A stretch of 64,000 nucleotides of DNA, taken from assembly GCF_000739915.1 (NCBI RefSeq), contig NZ_BBJT01000006.1, positions 62,001 through 126,000 of the forward strand, written 5' to 3'. Positions within the stretch are counted from its first letter, which is position 1. Each line of letters starts with the position of its first letter. This document shows positions 57,244-64,000 of the stretch, piece after piece. A program made the position numbers and the translations under genes. This DNA comes from Paenibacillus chitinolyticus NBRC 15660 (GTDB lineage Bacteria; Bacillota; Bacilli; Paenibacillales; NBRC-103111). The notes under the pieces were generated by a model that was given only the letters and a program-made list of their open reading frames with translations, searched no databases and was not told the origin of the DNA.

Positions 57244-57299
57244 TAAAAGCCTTCCTTCTCCATATGCCCGCTGAGGCCGTGGAGAAGGAAGGCTTTTGT
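57244..57299. terminator. Bidirectional intrinsic terminator
   Basis: AAAAGCCTTCCTTCTCC and GGAGAAGGAAGGCTTTT pair perfectly around an 18-base loop. It lies between the dehydrogenase and pfkA, which converge. Confidence 0.9.
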
Positions 57300-57341
57300 A
57301 TATCGGCTTGTTCCGGCGTACCGGTCACCCGCATTGCAGAA

Positions 57342-58310
57342 TTACTGCGATAAACGCAGCGCAAGATTGTACAATTCCATGTTGAACGGACGCTTCGTGT
57401 TCACGACTAGGTCGATATCCGTCGCAACGAGTTCGCCTTTGATCACGCCGCAGGATTTGCCGGAGTCGCCCTCGATGAGTCTGCGTACGGCAAAATCTCC
57501 AAGGCGGCTTGCCAGAATACGGTCCGTATGTGTCGGCGTTCCGCCGCGCTGAATGTGGCCGAGGACGGTCACGCGGGCATCGATGCCGTTATGCTCCATG
57601 ATCTGGCGGGCGATATCATCGCCTTTGCCGGCGCCTTCCGCAACGAGAATAATGCTGTGACGCTTGCCGTGGGCAAAGTTGTCGCTCATCCGTTTCGCGA
57701 TTTCCTGGCAGTCGTGAGGAACTTCCGGCACGAGGATCGTCTCGGCGCCGCTCGCAAGTCCCGCGTACAGGGCGATTTCGCCGCAGTGGCGGCCCATGAC
57801 TTCGACCACCGAGGAGCGCTCATGCGAAGTCATCGTATCGCGGAGCTTGTTAATCGCGTCTACGACGATGCTGACAGCCGTGTCGAATCCGATGGTGAAA
57901 TCGGTGAACGCAATGTCATTGTCGATGGTGCCCGGAAGACCCATCGTTTTGATTCCGAGCTTGCTCAGTTTGTTCGCCCCTTGATAAGAACCGTCTCCGC
58001 CGATAACGATCAGACCGTCGATGCCTCTGTTGCGGAGATTCTCCGCTCCGAGCTGCTGGCCTTCCGGCGTCGTGAATTCCTTGGAACGGGCCGTCTGCAG
58101 GATCGTTCCTCCGCGCTGGATAATGTCCCCTACGCTTCTAAGGTCCATTTCCGTTATATCGTTATTAATCAGCCCCTGGTAGCCGCGCTGGACACCGAAT
58201 ACCTTCACACCGTGATAAAGTGCGCTGCGCACAACGGCGCGTACGGCTGCGTTCATCCCTTGGGAGTCGCCGCCGCTCGTAAGAACTGCGATGGATTTTA
58301 CTGCTGTCAT
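57342..58310 (-). CDS. pfkA: ATP-dependent 6-phosphofructokinase
   Basis: This 322-residue glycolytic enzyme phosphorylates fructose-6-phosphate. It has LTSGGDSQGMNAAVR (ATP loop, 9-23), VIGGDGSYQGA (about 98-108), the catalytic Asp in GTIDNDIAFTDFTIGFDT (about 124-141) and the effector-site Arg in GHIQRGGTPTHTDR (about 243-256). Gln replaces the usual Pro in the GGDSP loop. ATG 58310 follows AAGGAGG by 8 bases. No pyk gene is adjacent, unlike in many Bacilli; instead it follows a terpene synthase gene on the same strand. Confidence 0.94.
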   Translation of the reverse strand: MTAVKSIAVLTSGGDSQGMNAAVRAVVRSALYHGVKVFGVQRGYQGLINNDITEMDLRSVGDIIQRGGTILQTARSKEFTTPEGQQLGAENLRNRGIDGLIVIGGDGSYQGANKLSKLGIKTMGLPGTIDNDIAFTDFTIGFDTAVSIVVDAINKLRDTMTSHERSSVVEVMGRHCGEIALYAGLASGAETILVPEVPHDCQEIAKRMSDNFAHGKRHSIILVAEGAGKGDDIARQIMEHNGIDARVTVLGHIQRGGTPTHTDRILASRLGDFAVRRLIEGDSGKSCGVIKGELVATDIDLVVNTKRPFNMELYNLALRLSQ

Positions 58311-58352
58311 TAAAGTTCCTCCTTGCTTATCTATGAGCAATATAATGAGAGA

Positions 58353-59432
58353 TCAGGACGTTTTGCGGATCACAAGACTGTTTATCCAGAAAAACAAACG
58401 GCTGATCGTACTGTCTTTCATCAGATTCCGGGATATTTGCCGGACAACCGGCTGGTCTTTCACTTTGGGGTCGGACAAATAAAGGGCAAGCAGTCCTTCA
58501 ATAACCATGCGGTGGAAAGCGGCGTCTTCCAGTTTCGAAGTGCCTTCCTTGGCCTGTTCGGCCACGTAAGCGATCCGCCGGATCGTTTCATCCATGTCCG
58601 CGTAGTAAAAGCAAAAATTCAAATCTCCGCCGACACGGTCTTCTTCCTGGTCGATGAGATAATCCAGCAGAATATGAAGCCCGCATACGTAAGGAAAGTA
58701 GGCGCTTTTAATCCCCTCCACCCGCCGACGGTCCAAATTGCGGTCCGAAGCCGCCGCGAACAGCATGAACATGCCGAGCGTCGATCCGGTTGCCGCCGAA
58801 AACTCGTTCCAAGTCAAATCGGGGTAGTTCGCGCTATGTTCCGCCCACCAGTCCAGCAGGGCTTGTTCGCGAAGTTCGGGGCGAATATGTTTGTATACCT
58901 GCAAATCACAATACAGCCCCACTAACGAGCGGACCGCATCGGCTGCCAGCCCGTACGAAGGAAGCTCGGCAATGCTTTTCTGACAGGTCTGTACGAGTTT
59001 GACCAGATAGCCGTTGTCTTCTTTCTCATTACGGTAAGCGTAATAATCGTGAAGGGGAGCCGCCGGGTCGACCGCGTCCAGCATGGATTGATGCAGCATC
59101 CGGAAATCCTGAGGGTCCAGTGAAGTGCTGCGGTCGCACAGGTTATCCAAGTAGTCGCTGATGGTCTGGAAAGCGACAATCAGCGAAATGAGCACCTGCC
59201 TCATCGGTAAATTGATTACCGCATAAATGGCGCCGCCCTGACAGTGAAACTGTTTGGATGTCATGCTGGCAATCGCCTGCGTCCGCAGCTCCTCGTCCGG
59301 AATCCGCTCCGCTTCGCGGCGCCAGCCTTCCAATTCCCGTTTAACGCCTGGAAGCACATATTTGTATACCCGGTACATTAGGCCCAGAGGCCCCCGGGGA
59401 ACGTTTAAAGATCCTTTATTCGGCAAGTTCAA
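58353..59432 (-). CDS. ytpB: Tetraprenyl-beta-curcumene synthase family (YtpB)
   Basis: This helical protein of about 359 residues matches YtpB (DUF2600), which cyclises all-trans C35 heptaprenyl diphosphate in Bacillus to a sesquarterpene. The aspartate-rich region ISDYLDNLCDR (about 117-127) and LLDYLIDQEEDRVGGDLNFCF (about 258-278) are the metal/diphosphate motifs. TTG 59432 is favoured because GGAGGA lies 8 bases upstream; it overlaps the previous gene by 17 bases. No squalene-hopene-type cyclase is in the window. It lies upstream of pfkA on the same strand. Confidence 0.85.
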   Translation of the reverse strand: MNLPNKGSLNVPRGPLGLMYRVYKYVLPGVKRELEGWRREAERIPDEELRTQAIASMTSKQFHCQGGAIYAVINLPMRQVLISLIVAFQTISDYLDNLCDRSTSLDPQDFRMLHQSMLDAVDPAAPLHDYYAYRNEKEDNGYLVKLVQTCQKSIAELPSYGLAADAVRSLVGLYCDLQVYKHIRPELREQALLDWWAEHSANYPDLTWNEFSAATGSTLGMFMLFAAASDRNLDRRRVEGIKSAYFPYVCGLHILLDYLIDQEEDRVGGDLNFCFYYADMDETIRRIAYVAEQAKEGTSKLEDAAFHRMVIEGLLALYLSDPKVKDQPVVRQISRNLMKDSTISRLFFWINSLVIRKTS

Positions 59433-60045
59433 CGAGTTCTCCTCCATAACACTGGCGATAACAGTAAGCAAGCAGCAGTTTGAACTCCAGGTATTGGATA
59501 TGAGTGAGCCAAGCTTCAATGTCCGGATTTTGCAGCAGGGTTACCTGAAGCTCGACGGCATCCGCAAATACGGAGGAATTCCACTCTGGAGAAGTGACAA
59601 GAACGTCAATCTTCGCTTTCATCGCTTCATGTTCTATCGCCCGGAGCCCCGGCTGGCGATCCAGAAAGGACCGGACCTCGTTGACCAGGTCGGTATGGAT
59701 CGGATGGTTGCCCGCGTCCTGCAGCCAATACTTCGCATTGCTGTAGTCGCCTTCCATCCGGTGCATCAGCCCGTGCCAATAGCTTCCGGTTTCATTTGTA
59801 ACGGACTGGGAAATTTCATGACTGTTGTCAAGACTCTCATTTAACAGATAGAGTCCCGATTTTAGCGCCAGTGCATAAGGTTCTATATCTGGACTGTCTC
59901 CGCTTAATGCGGAAACCTGAAGTTTGTCGATCCGGACATCGATCAGCGAATCCCATTCTTCGATCGGATACAGCGAAGGCTGCCTTCCGAGCAAAGGCTT
60001 GACGATCAGTCTGATCCAAGACGGTTTCTCATTTTCTGTTGGCAC
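59416..60045 (-). CDS. Conserved-looking protein upstream of ytpB, unknown
   Basis: This soluble protein of about 209 residues is predicted mixed alpha, with SYWHGLMHRMEGDYSNAKYW (about 88-107) and GLRAIEHEAMKAKIDVLVTS. Short Trp/His/Tyr motifs stand out, but I do not recognise a family. GTG 60045 follows AAGGAG by 8 bases. Its end overlaps the ytpB start, so the two are translationally coupled and probably act together. This makes it a candidate accessory factor for terpenoid formation, an inference from context only. Confidence 0.65.
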   Translation of the reverse strand: MPTENEKPSWIRLIVKPLLGRQPSLYPIEEWDSLIDVRIDKLQVSALSGDSPDIEPYALALKSGLYLLNESLDNSHEISQSVTNETGSYWHGLMHRMEGDYSNAKYWLQDAGNHPIHTDLVNEVRSFLDRQPGLRAIEHEAMKAKIDVLVTSPEWNSSVFADAVELQVTLLQNPDIEAWLTHIQYLEFKLLLAYCYRQCYGGELVELAE

Positions 60046-60221
60046 CTCGAGCACTCCTTCCTGCGGCTCAGACCTGGCGCTTCAGATCCAATCTCAATTT
60101 TTCTTTCTATTTTACCAGAATTGCGGAGCTTTTACACCTCGTCTCCTCCGGCAGTCCTGCCGCAGCAAAAATACGTGCGCATCCGCGCAGAGAGAAAATC
60201 ACCGGAAGGAACCCTCTGTCG

Positions 60222-60536
60222 TTAACCGTGTATCTTGCTTTCCACTTCCTGATTCGTCCGGAACCAGAGATGAAGGTCGTTGATGGCGCTGGCCAGCTCG
60301 GCAATCTGCGAATTAAGCGCGCAGGAAACCGGAAAGTCGTCCTCGACGTTCAACTTGTTCTGCTTGGCGATAATCTGTCCTTCAAGCTGCTTGATCCGGT
60401 CCGGGATCGTTCCGCGTATTTGTTCCCATTGAAACAGAATGGACTCTCTTTCCCTTAGAGAGTACTCTTCCCACTCCTTATCGAACTCGGGGACCGGGAT
60501 TCCCAATCGCTCGTCAAAAATAAAACGGCAGGTCAC
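60222..60536 (-). CDS. Small helical protein, unknown
   Basis: This 104-residue protein has a short N-terminus (TCRFIFDERLGIPVPEFDKE) and a long amphipathic coiled-coil region (about 25-95, DRIKQLEGQIIAKQNKLNVE). It has no signal peptide. GTG 60536 follows AAGGGGG by 7-8 bases. It lies 176 bases before the next leftward gene, too far to be sure of co-transcription. I do not recognise the family. Confidence 0.6.
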   Translation of the reverse strand: MTCRFIFDERLGIPVPEFDKEWEEYSLRERESILFQWEQIRGTIPDRIKQLEGQIIAKQNKLNVEDDFPVSCALNSQIAELASAINDLHLWFRTNQEVESKIHG

Positions 60537-60955
60537 AAGGCACCCCCTTCAGCTTAATCCGGCGCGATGTCTAACAATCTTATCTTCTAATGTATCACGA
60601 GGCGCCGTAACCTTTCCACTACAAGTTAACGGTAACTTGTCCCCTGCCGTTACCCGCATCCTACTGCATCCCAATTATACCGGGATATGACTTTTGTCAT
60701 GGTTTCGGAGCCTCCATAGGGTCCTTAAGACTATCGGACGGTCCATAACGCTTCTGTGCCGGGATATGGCGCCGGATTTGTTCATATAGAAGCAACTGGG
60801 ATAAGCAGCCCCCTCTATTCTCCAAACGACTGCCGATAGCGGTGAAATGCTCAATTGCGCCGCCGCCCGCGGCCTCCGTATACTGGATGGAAAGAATACG
60901 GGGCGCCCTTACGGCGTCCTCCGTTTTTACAGAACAACGAAGACAGGTGGTCGCC
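60537..60955. other. Intergenic region between divergent genes
   Basis: About 420 bases have no gene. They contain the perfect palindrome at 60621-60640 and partial GC-rich repeats (GGGATATG twice, at about 60683 and 60758), but no clear RNA or complete promoter. Confidence 0.45.
60621..60640. promoter_or_regulatory. Perfect palindrome, operator candidate
   Basis: ACAAGTTA-ACGG-TAACTTGT has 8-base perfect arms and lies 85-104 bases upstream of the leftward GTG 60536. It resembles binding sites of dimeric repressors; the regulator is unknown. Confidence 0.45.
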
Positions 60956-62149
60956 TTGAAAAAACAAAATGATTTCGTCTTGAGAGGGTTTACGTTTTCC
61001 TATTATATGATGATGGCCGTTATCGCCACATTCTTCCCTCTTTACTTCGATTCGCGAGGGTATTCCAAAGCCGAAATCGGACTGCTGTATTCCATCGGTC
61101 CGATGGTGAGCATCTTTGCCAACCTCGCCTGGGGATTCGCGAGCGACCGGATGCAGAAGATCAAGCCGATCATGATCACCCTGTATGTCGGACAGCTCGT
61201 TTTTGTCATCTCCATGTTCGGAACCGATTCCTTTACCGTGCTTTACGCTCTGATGGCCGGGTTTTACTTCTTCCAGCAGCCCGCCCAATCCCTGAACGAC
61301 AGCCAGCTCCTGCTGCATGCCAGCCAGACGGGAAAGAGCTATTCCTCCTTCCGGATATTCGGCTCCATCGGCTTTGCTTTCTCGGCGCTTTTTTTCGGGC
61401 TCCTTATAAAAGAAACTAATATCAGTCTTACTTCGTCTATTAGTATAGCGGTTATTGTGATCGGGCTGATTTTCACTCTCGGCCTGGTCGATACACGGGT
61501 TGCTTACAGCAAAATGGACTTTAAGGGCATGGGAAAAGTGATCGGTTCCCCCCGGCTGCTGATCTTCCTCCTGTTCGTCCTGATCATGTCGATTTCGCAC
61601 CGGATCAATGACGGCTTTCTGGCTCTGCATCTGCGCGAGCTGGGGGCCTCGGATATGACGGTCGGTACGGCGATGATGCTTTCGTCGCTGAGCGAAATTC
61701 CGGTGTTCTTCCTGCTGGGCAAATACGGGAACCGCTACAAAGAGCTTCCGCTTCTGGCCATTGCCGGATTTATGTACGCCGTCCGCCTCCTGATCGTCAG
61801 CCTGACGGATCAAACCGGCTGGGTGCTGTTCGCGCAAACGATGCACAGCGTGACCTTCGGCATTTTCTTCGTCACGGCATTGCGCTATCTCGCCCAAATC
61901 ATCCCGGATGAATACAGAGCGTCCGGCCAGGCTATTTTCGCCGTTACGTGGTCGGGGCTTGCGGGAATCATCAGCGGAAGATTCGGCGGCCTGATCTATG
62001 CGGACTACGGAAGCACGGTTCTCTTCGGAATCGGATCGGGGCTTGCTCTTACCGCTGCGGCCGGTTTTCTTGTATTTCATGCCCGCCTGAACGCCCTGGA
62101 AGCCAAACTAACTGCTATTTCAACGAAAAAGGAGGATTCGCATGCTTGA
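60956..62149 (+). CDS. MFS transporter (MFS_1-like family)
   Basis: This membrane protein of about 397 residues has 12 predicted helices. It starts at TTG 60956 after AGGTGG; upstream residues are not family-like. Helices 1-2 carry FPLYFDSRGYSKAEIGLLYS (about 25-44), and the helix 2-3 loop has a motif-A-like GFASDRMQKIKP (about 61-72). This is the LacY/NupG-like MFS_1 group; the substrate is unknown. The last 8 bases overlap the ABC ATPase gene, so transport genes are coupled. Confidence 0.87.
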   Translation: MKKQNDFVLRGFTFSYYMMMAVIATFFPLYFDSRGYSKAEIGLLYSIGPMVSIFANLAWGFASDRMQKIKPIMITLYVGQLVFVISMFGTDSFTVLYALMAGFYFFQQPAQSLNDSQLLLHASQTGKSYSSFRIFGSIGFAFSALFFGLLIKETNISLTSSISIAVIVIGLIFTLGLVDTRVAYSKMDFKGMGKVIGSPRLLIFLLFVLIMSISHRINDGFLALHLRELGASDMTVGTAMMLSSLSEIPVFFLLGKYGNRYKELPLLAIAGFMYAVRLLIVSLTDQTGWVLFAQTMHSVTFGIFFVTALRYLAQIIPDEYRASGQAIFAVTWSGLAGIISGRFGGLIYADYGSTVLFGIGSGLALTAAAGFLVFHARLNALEAKLTAISTKKEDSHA

Positions 62150-62924
62150 GGTAAGCGGGCTTTCGCATACCTTTCTAAGCGGTACGGAACAGTCCCAGGT
62201 GTTGAAAAACATCAATTTTACCGTGAACAAAGGAGAAATCGTAGCCCTGCTCGGAAGCTCCGGCTCCGGTAAATCCACACTGCTCAACCTGATGGCCGGA
62301 CTTATGAAGCCGACGGAGGGCAGCATTCTGATCGACGGACAGCCGATCGAGCGCATGAGCGAAAACAAGCTCGCCGAATTCCGGCGCCATCATATCGGAT
62401 TTATTTTTCAATCCTATGAGCTCATCTCGCATTTAACCGTCCGGGAGAACGTCGAGCTTCCGCTCGTCTTTCAAAGCGTCAAGCCCAGCGAACGGCGCGA
62501 GCGCGCCATGAGTCTGCTTACGCAGGTCGGACTGGCGGAGAAGACGGAACTCTTCCCTTCCCAGCTGTCCGGCGGTCAACAGCAGCGCGTATCCATCGCG
62601 CGTTCGCTGATCACCCGTCCTCCCGTCGTCTTCGCGGACGAACCTACGGGGAATCTGGACACCAAGACCGAGAAGGAGATCATCGATCTGCTGCTCGAAT
62701 TGAACCGCACGCTTCAGCTAACGTTCATCATCGTCACGCATGAAAGCGAAGTGGCGGCCAGAACGCAGCGGGTCATTCAGCTGAAAGACGGACGGCTCGC
62801 CGAAGACAGCGATTACCTTCACGGAGAGAATGAGACGGCGGCGGCCTTGGCCGATGAAGCTCCTCCGGCACTCGCGCCGGAAACCGCTCTCCATGCCGGA
62901 CAAGCCGGAGGTGAGCGGCCATGA
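62142..62924 (+). CDS. ABC transporter ATP-binding subunit (LolD/MacB type)
   Basis: This 260-residue ATPase has Walker [16 protein letters not shown] (about 37-51), the LolD/MacB segment [17 protein letters not shown] (about 83-99), signature [15 protein letters not shown] (about 142-156), Walker [13 protein letters not shown] (about 162-173) and H-loop VTHE. The Ala-rich tail (about 230-260) is extra. It works with the MacB-like permease that overlaps it by 4 bases (ATGA). Such exporters release peptides or antibiotics or move lipids. GGAGG precedes the ATG. Confidence 0.92.
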   Translation: MLEVSGLSHTFLSGTEQSQVLKNINFTVNKGEIVALLGSSGSGKSTLLNLMAGLMKPTEGSILIDGQPIERMSENKLAEFRRHHIGFIFQSYELISHLTVRENVELPLVFQSVKPSERRERAMSLLTQVGLAEKTELFPSQLSGGQQQRVSIARSLITRPPVVFADEPTGNLDTKTEKEIIDLLLELNRTLQLTFIIVTHESEVAARTQRVIQLKDGRLAEDSDYLHGENETAAALADEAPPALAPETALHAGQAGGERP

Positions 62925-64000
62925 AGATGCGCGATTACATGGGGCTCGGCTGGGACCAGCTCAAACGCCGGAAAGTCGTTACCGCTCTGTGCGCACTCGG
63001 GATTTCCATCGGGTCCGCCGCTATCGTTGTCGCCCTGGCCGTAGGAGAGTCCGCTTCTCACTACAGCGAGCAGCAGATGAAAGCGTACCTGAAAACCGAT
63101 GAGATTACGATCCGGAACGACCAGAGCCAGGACCAGGGGTCAGCGGGCTCCGCTTCGGACAAACCTGGCTCCGCTGCCGGTTCCATTACAAATCAGAAGC
63201 TCGATCTGATCCGGACGCTGCCGCACGTCAAAGCCGTCGCCAGCTTTCAGCAGGTCGGTCACTTCTTCTTTAAGCTCGACGACGGCAAAATCGGCAGTTT
63301 CGAGCTGGTCGCCACGGATCTGGATACGCTCGAAAAGTTCGGGAACGAATTCCAGCAGGGCGGCCCTTCCGATATCGAAAACACGATTATTTTGAACCCC
63401 GGCGCCACTATGGGACTTCTCGACGAGGAAACCATGAAGAACCGGGATCGTCAAATGCGGGCGAATCAGAACGATCCGGCGATATGGGAAACGTTCCGGG
63501 AATTCGATAAAATCCCGACATCTCTTTATCAGAAGAAGCTTACGCTGACGCTGGAACACCCAAGCGCATCGGAAGGCAAAGCGCAGGCGCAAATCCCCGT
63601 ACGAGTCGCCGGCGTCCTGAAAAAAGGAGAGAGTGTGCCCGCTAATATGGTTATGTATGACAAAAAGGGGTACATTTCCCACGCCCTTGCCAAACAAATC
63701 CGCGAGACCATTAAAGCTTCGGCACCGCCGGACAGCGAAACCGCCAAGCGGATGGGAGCAGGCGAATCCTACTCGGAGGTACTGGTTAAAGTCGAGAACT
63801 CGAGCCATATCGAAACCGTCGACAAGCAGATTCAGAAGCTTCGCCTGAATACCCAGAACAATCTTCATCAGGAAGAGAGAATGCAGGGAGAGTTCGTCAT
63901 CATCCGGGTCGTCTTTCTCGGCGTCGGATTGTTCGTCCTGTTCATCGCCTCCATTTCCATTGTGGTCGCCATGACGATGTCCACCTACCAGAGACGACGC
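62921..64000 (+). CDS. MacB/FtsX-type ABC permease (partial, runs off right edge)
   Basis: The visible 360 residues begin with a cytoplasmic N-terminus and first helix (about 20-45, VVTALCALGISIGSAAIVVA). A large extracytoplasmic periplasmic-core-like region (about 46-325) follows, with Gln/Ser/Gly-rich insert DQSQDQGSAGSASDKPG. The second helix starts at about 328 (VIIRVVFLGVGLFVLFIASI). The remaining helices of the FtsX domain lie beyond the window. ATG 62921 overlaps the ATPase stop. It is the membrane half of the exporter encoded with 62142-62924. Confidence 0.9.
   Translation, partial: MKMRDYMGLGWDQLKRRKVVTALCALGISIGSAAIVVALAVGESASHYSEQQMKAYLKTDEITIRNDQSQDQGSAGSASDKPGSAAGSITNQKLDLIRTLPHVKAVASFQQVGHFFFKLDDGKIGSFELVATDLDTLEKFGNEFQQGGPSDIENTIILNPGATMGLLDEETMKNRDRQMRANQNDPAIWETFREFDKIPTSLYQKKLTLTLEHPSASEGKAQAQIPVRVAGVLKKGESVPANMVMYDKKGYISHALAKQIRETIKASAPPDSETAKRMGAGESYSEVLVKVENSSHIETVDKQIQKLRLNTQNNLHQEERMQGEFVIIRVVFLGVGLFVLFIASISIVVAMTMSTYQRRR

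Overview
The window looks like chromosomal DNA of an endospore-forming Firmicute of the Paenibacillaceae (Paenibacillus/Cohnella type). The basis is the gene families seen (YhaO/YhaN, YugP, YjcZ, YtpB, CimA, DUF4178/DUF4247, DUF309, CshA), strong GGAGG ribosome binding sites, frequent TTG/GTG starts, and intrinsic terminators with long T runs. GC looks moderate (mid-50s percent by eye). No rRNA, tRNA, CRISPR array, prophage or insertion sequence was seen. The species cannot be fixed from the sequence alone.

Layout. 1-6.5 kb: a divergent amino-sugar catabolism locus. A ROK kinase, a DeoR/AgaR-type repressor and an AgaS-type isomerase run leftward; a tagatose-bisphosphate-type aldolase and a tagatose-6-phosphate-type kinase run rightward. 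They share a short promoter/operator region. 6.5-12.5 kb: the SMC-like ATPase YhaN, the nuclease-like phosphoesterase YhaO and a GT4 glycosyltransferase. 12.8-15.8 kb: a membrane diguanylate cyclase and three small Xre regulators, two of them a fresh tandem duplication that includes promoter, operator and terminator. 15.8-17.1 kb: an MhqN-type nitroreductase behind an unusual leader, and thioredoxin. 17.2-22 kb: an acidic triple-repeat protein, a DHA2 drug exporter, a Cof-type phosphatase and a 16S-type pseudouridine synthase.

22-32.3 kb: a membrane thioredoxin, a YtrA-type GntR/ABC exporter operon, a MocR regulator divergent from an EamA exporter, a GNAT enzyme, the pyrD-relQ-DUF309 operon and an L,D-transpeptidase. 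32.5-38.9 kb: ferredoxin, DNA polymerase IV, citramalate synthase, a ResA-like thioredoxin, an MFS exporter and a JAMM/M67 metalloprotein whose ATG sits at the predicted transcription start. 39-43.8 kb: ammonium transporter, GlnD-like nucleotidyltransferase and DnaQ-type exonuclease in one operon, with a MerR regulator and YugP peptidase diverging from it.

43.9-50.2 kb: a GltC-like LysR regulator, thiol peroxidase, transaldolase, a probable 6S RNA, a YesL-type membrane protein, a 30-residue YjcZ protein and the DEAD-box helicase CshA. 50.5-64 kb: envelope and unknown-function genes (DUF4178, DUF4247 lipoprotein, DUF2188, YitT, TatA), an aldo/keto reductase and FMN reductase pair, a 2-hydroxyacid dehydrogenase, phosphofructokinase, a YtpB-type sesquarterpene synthase with an unknown partner, an MFS carrier and a MacB-type ABC exporter that runs off the right edge.

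Most transcription units end in intrinsic terminators, often shared by convergent neighbours. The most notable points are the compact galactosamine-type pathway, the leaderless JAMM gene, the nitroreductase leader with an early terminator, the duplicated Xre genes, the Amt/nucleotidyltransferase/exonuclease operon and the putative 6S RNA. I did not find one clearly new multi-gene defence or mobile system.
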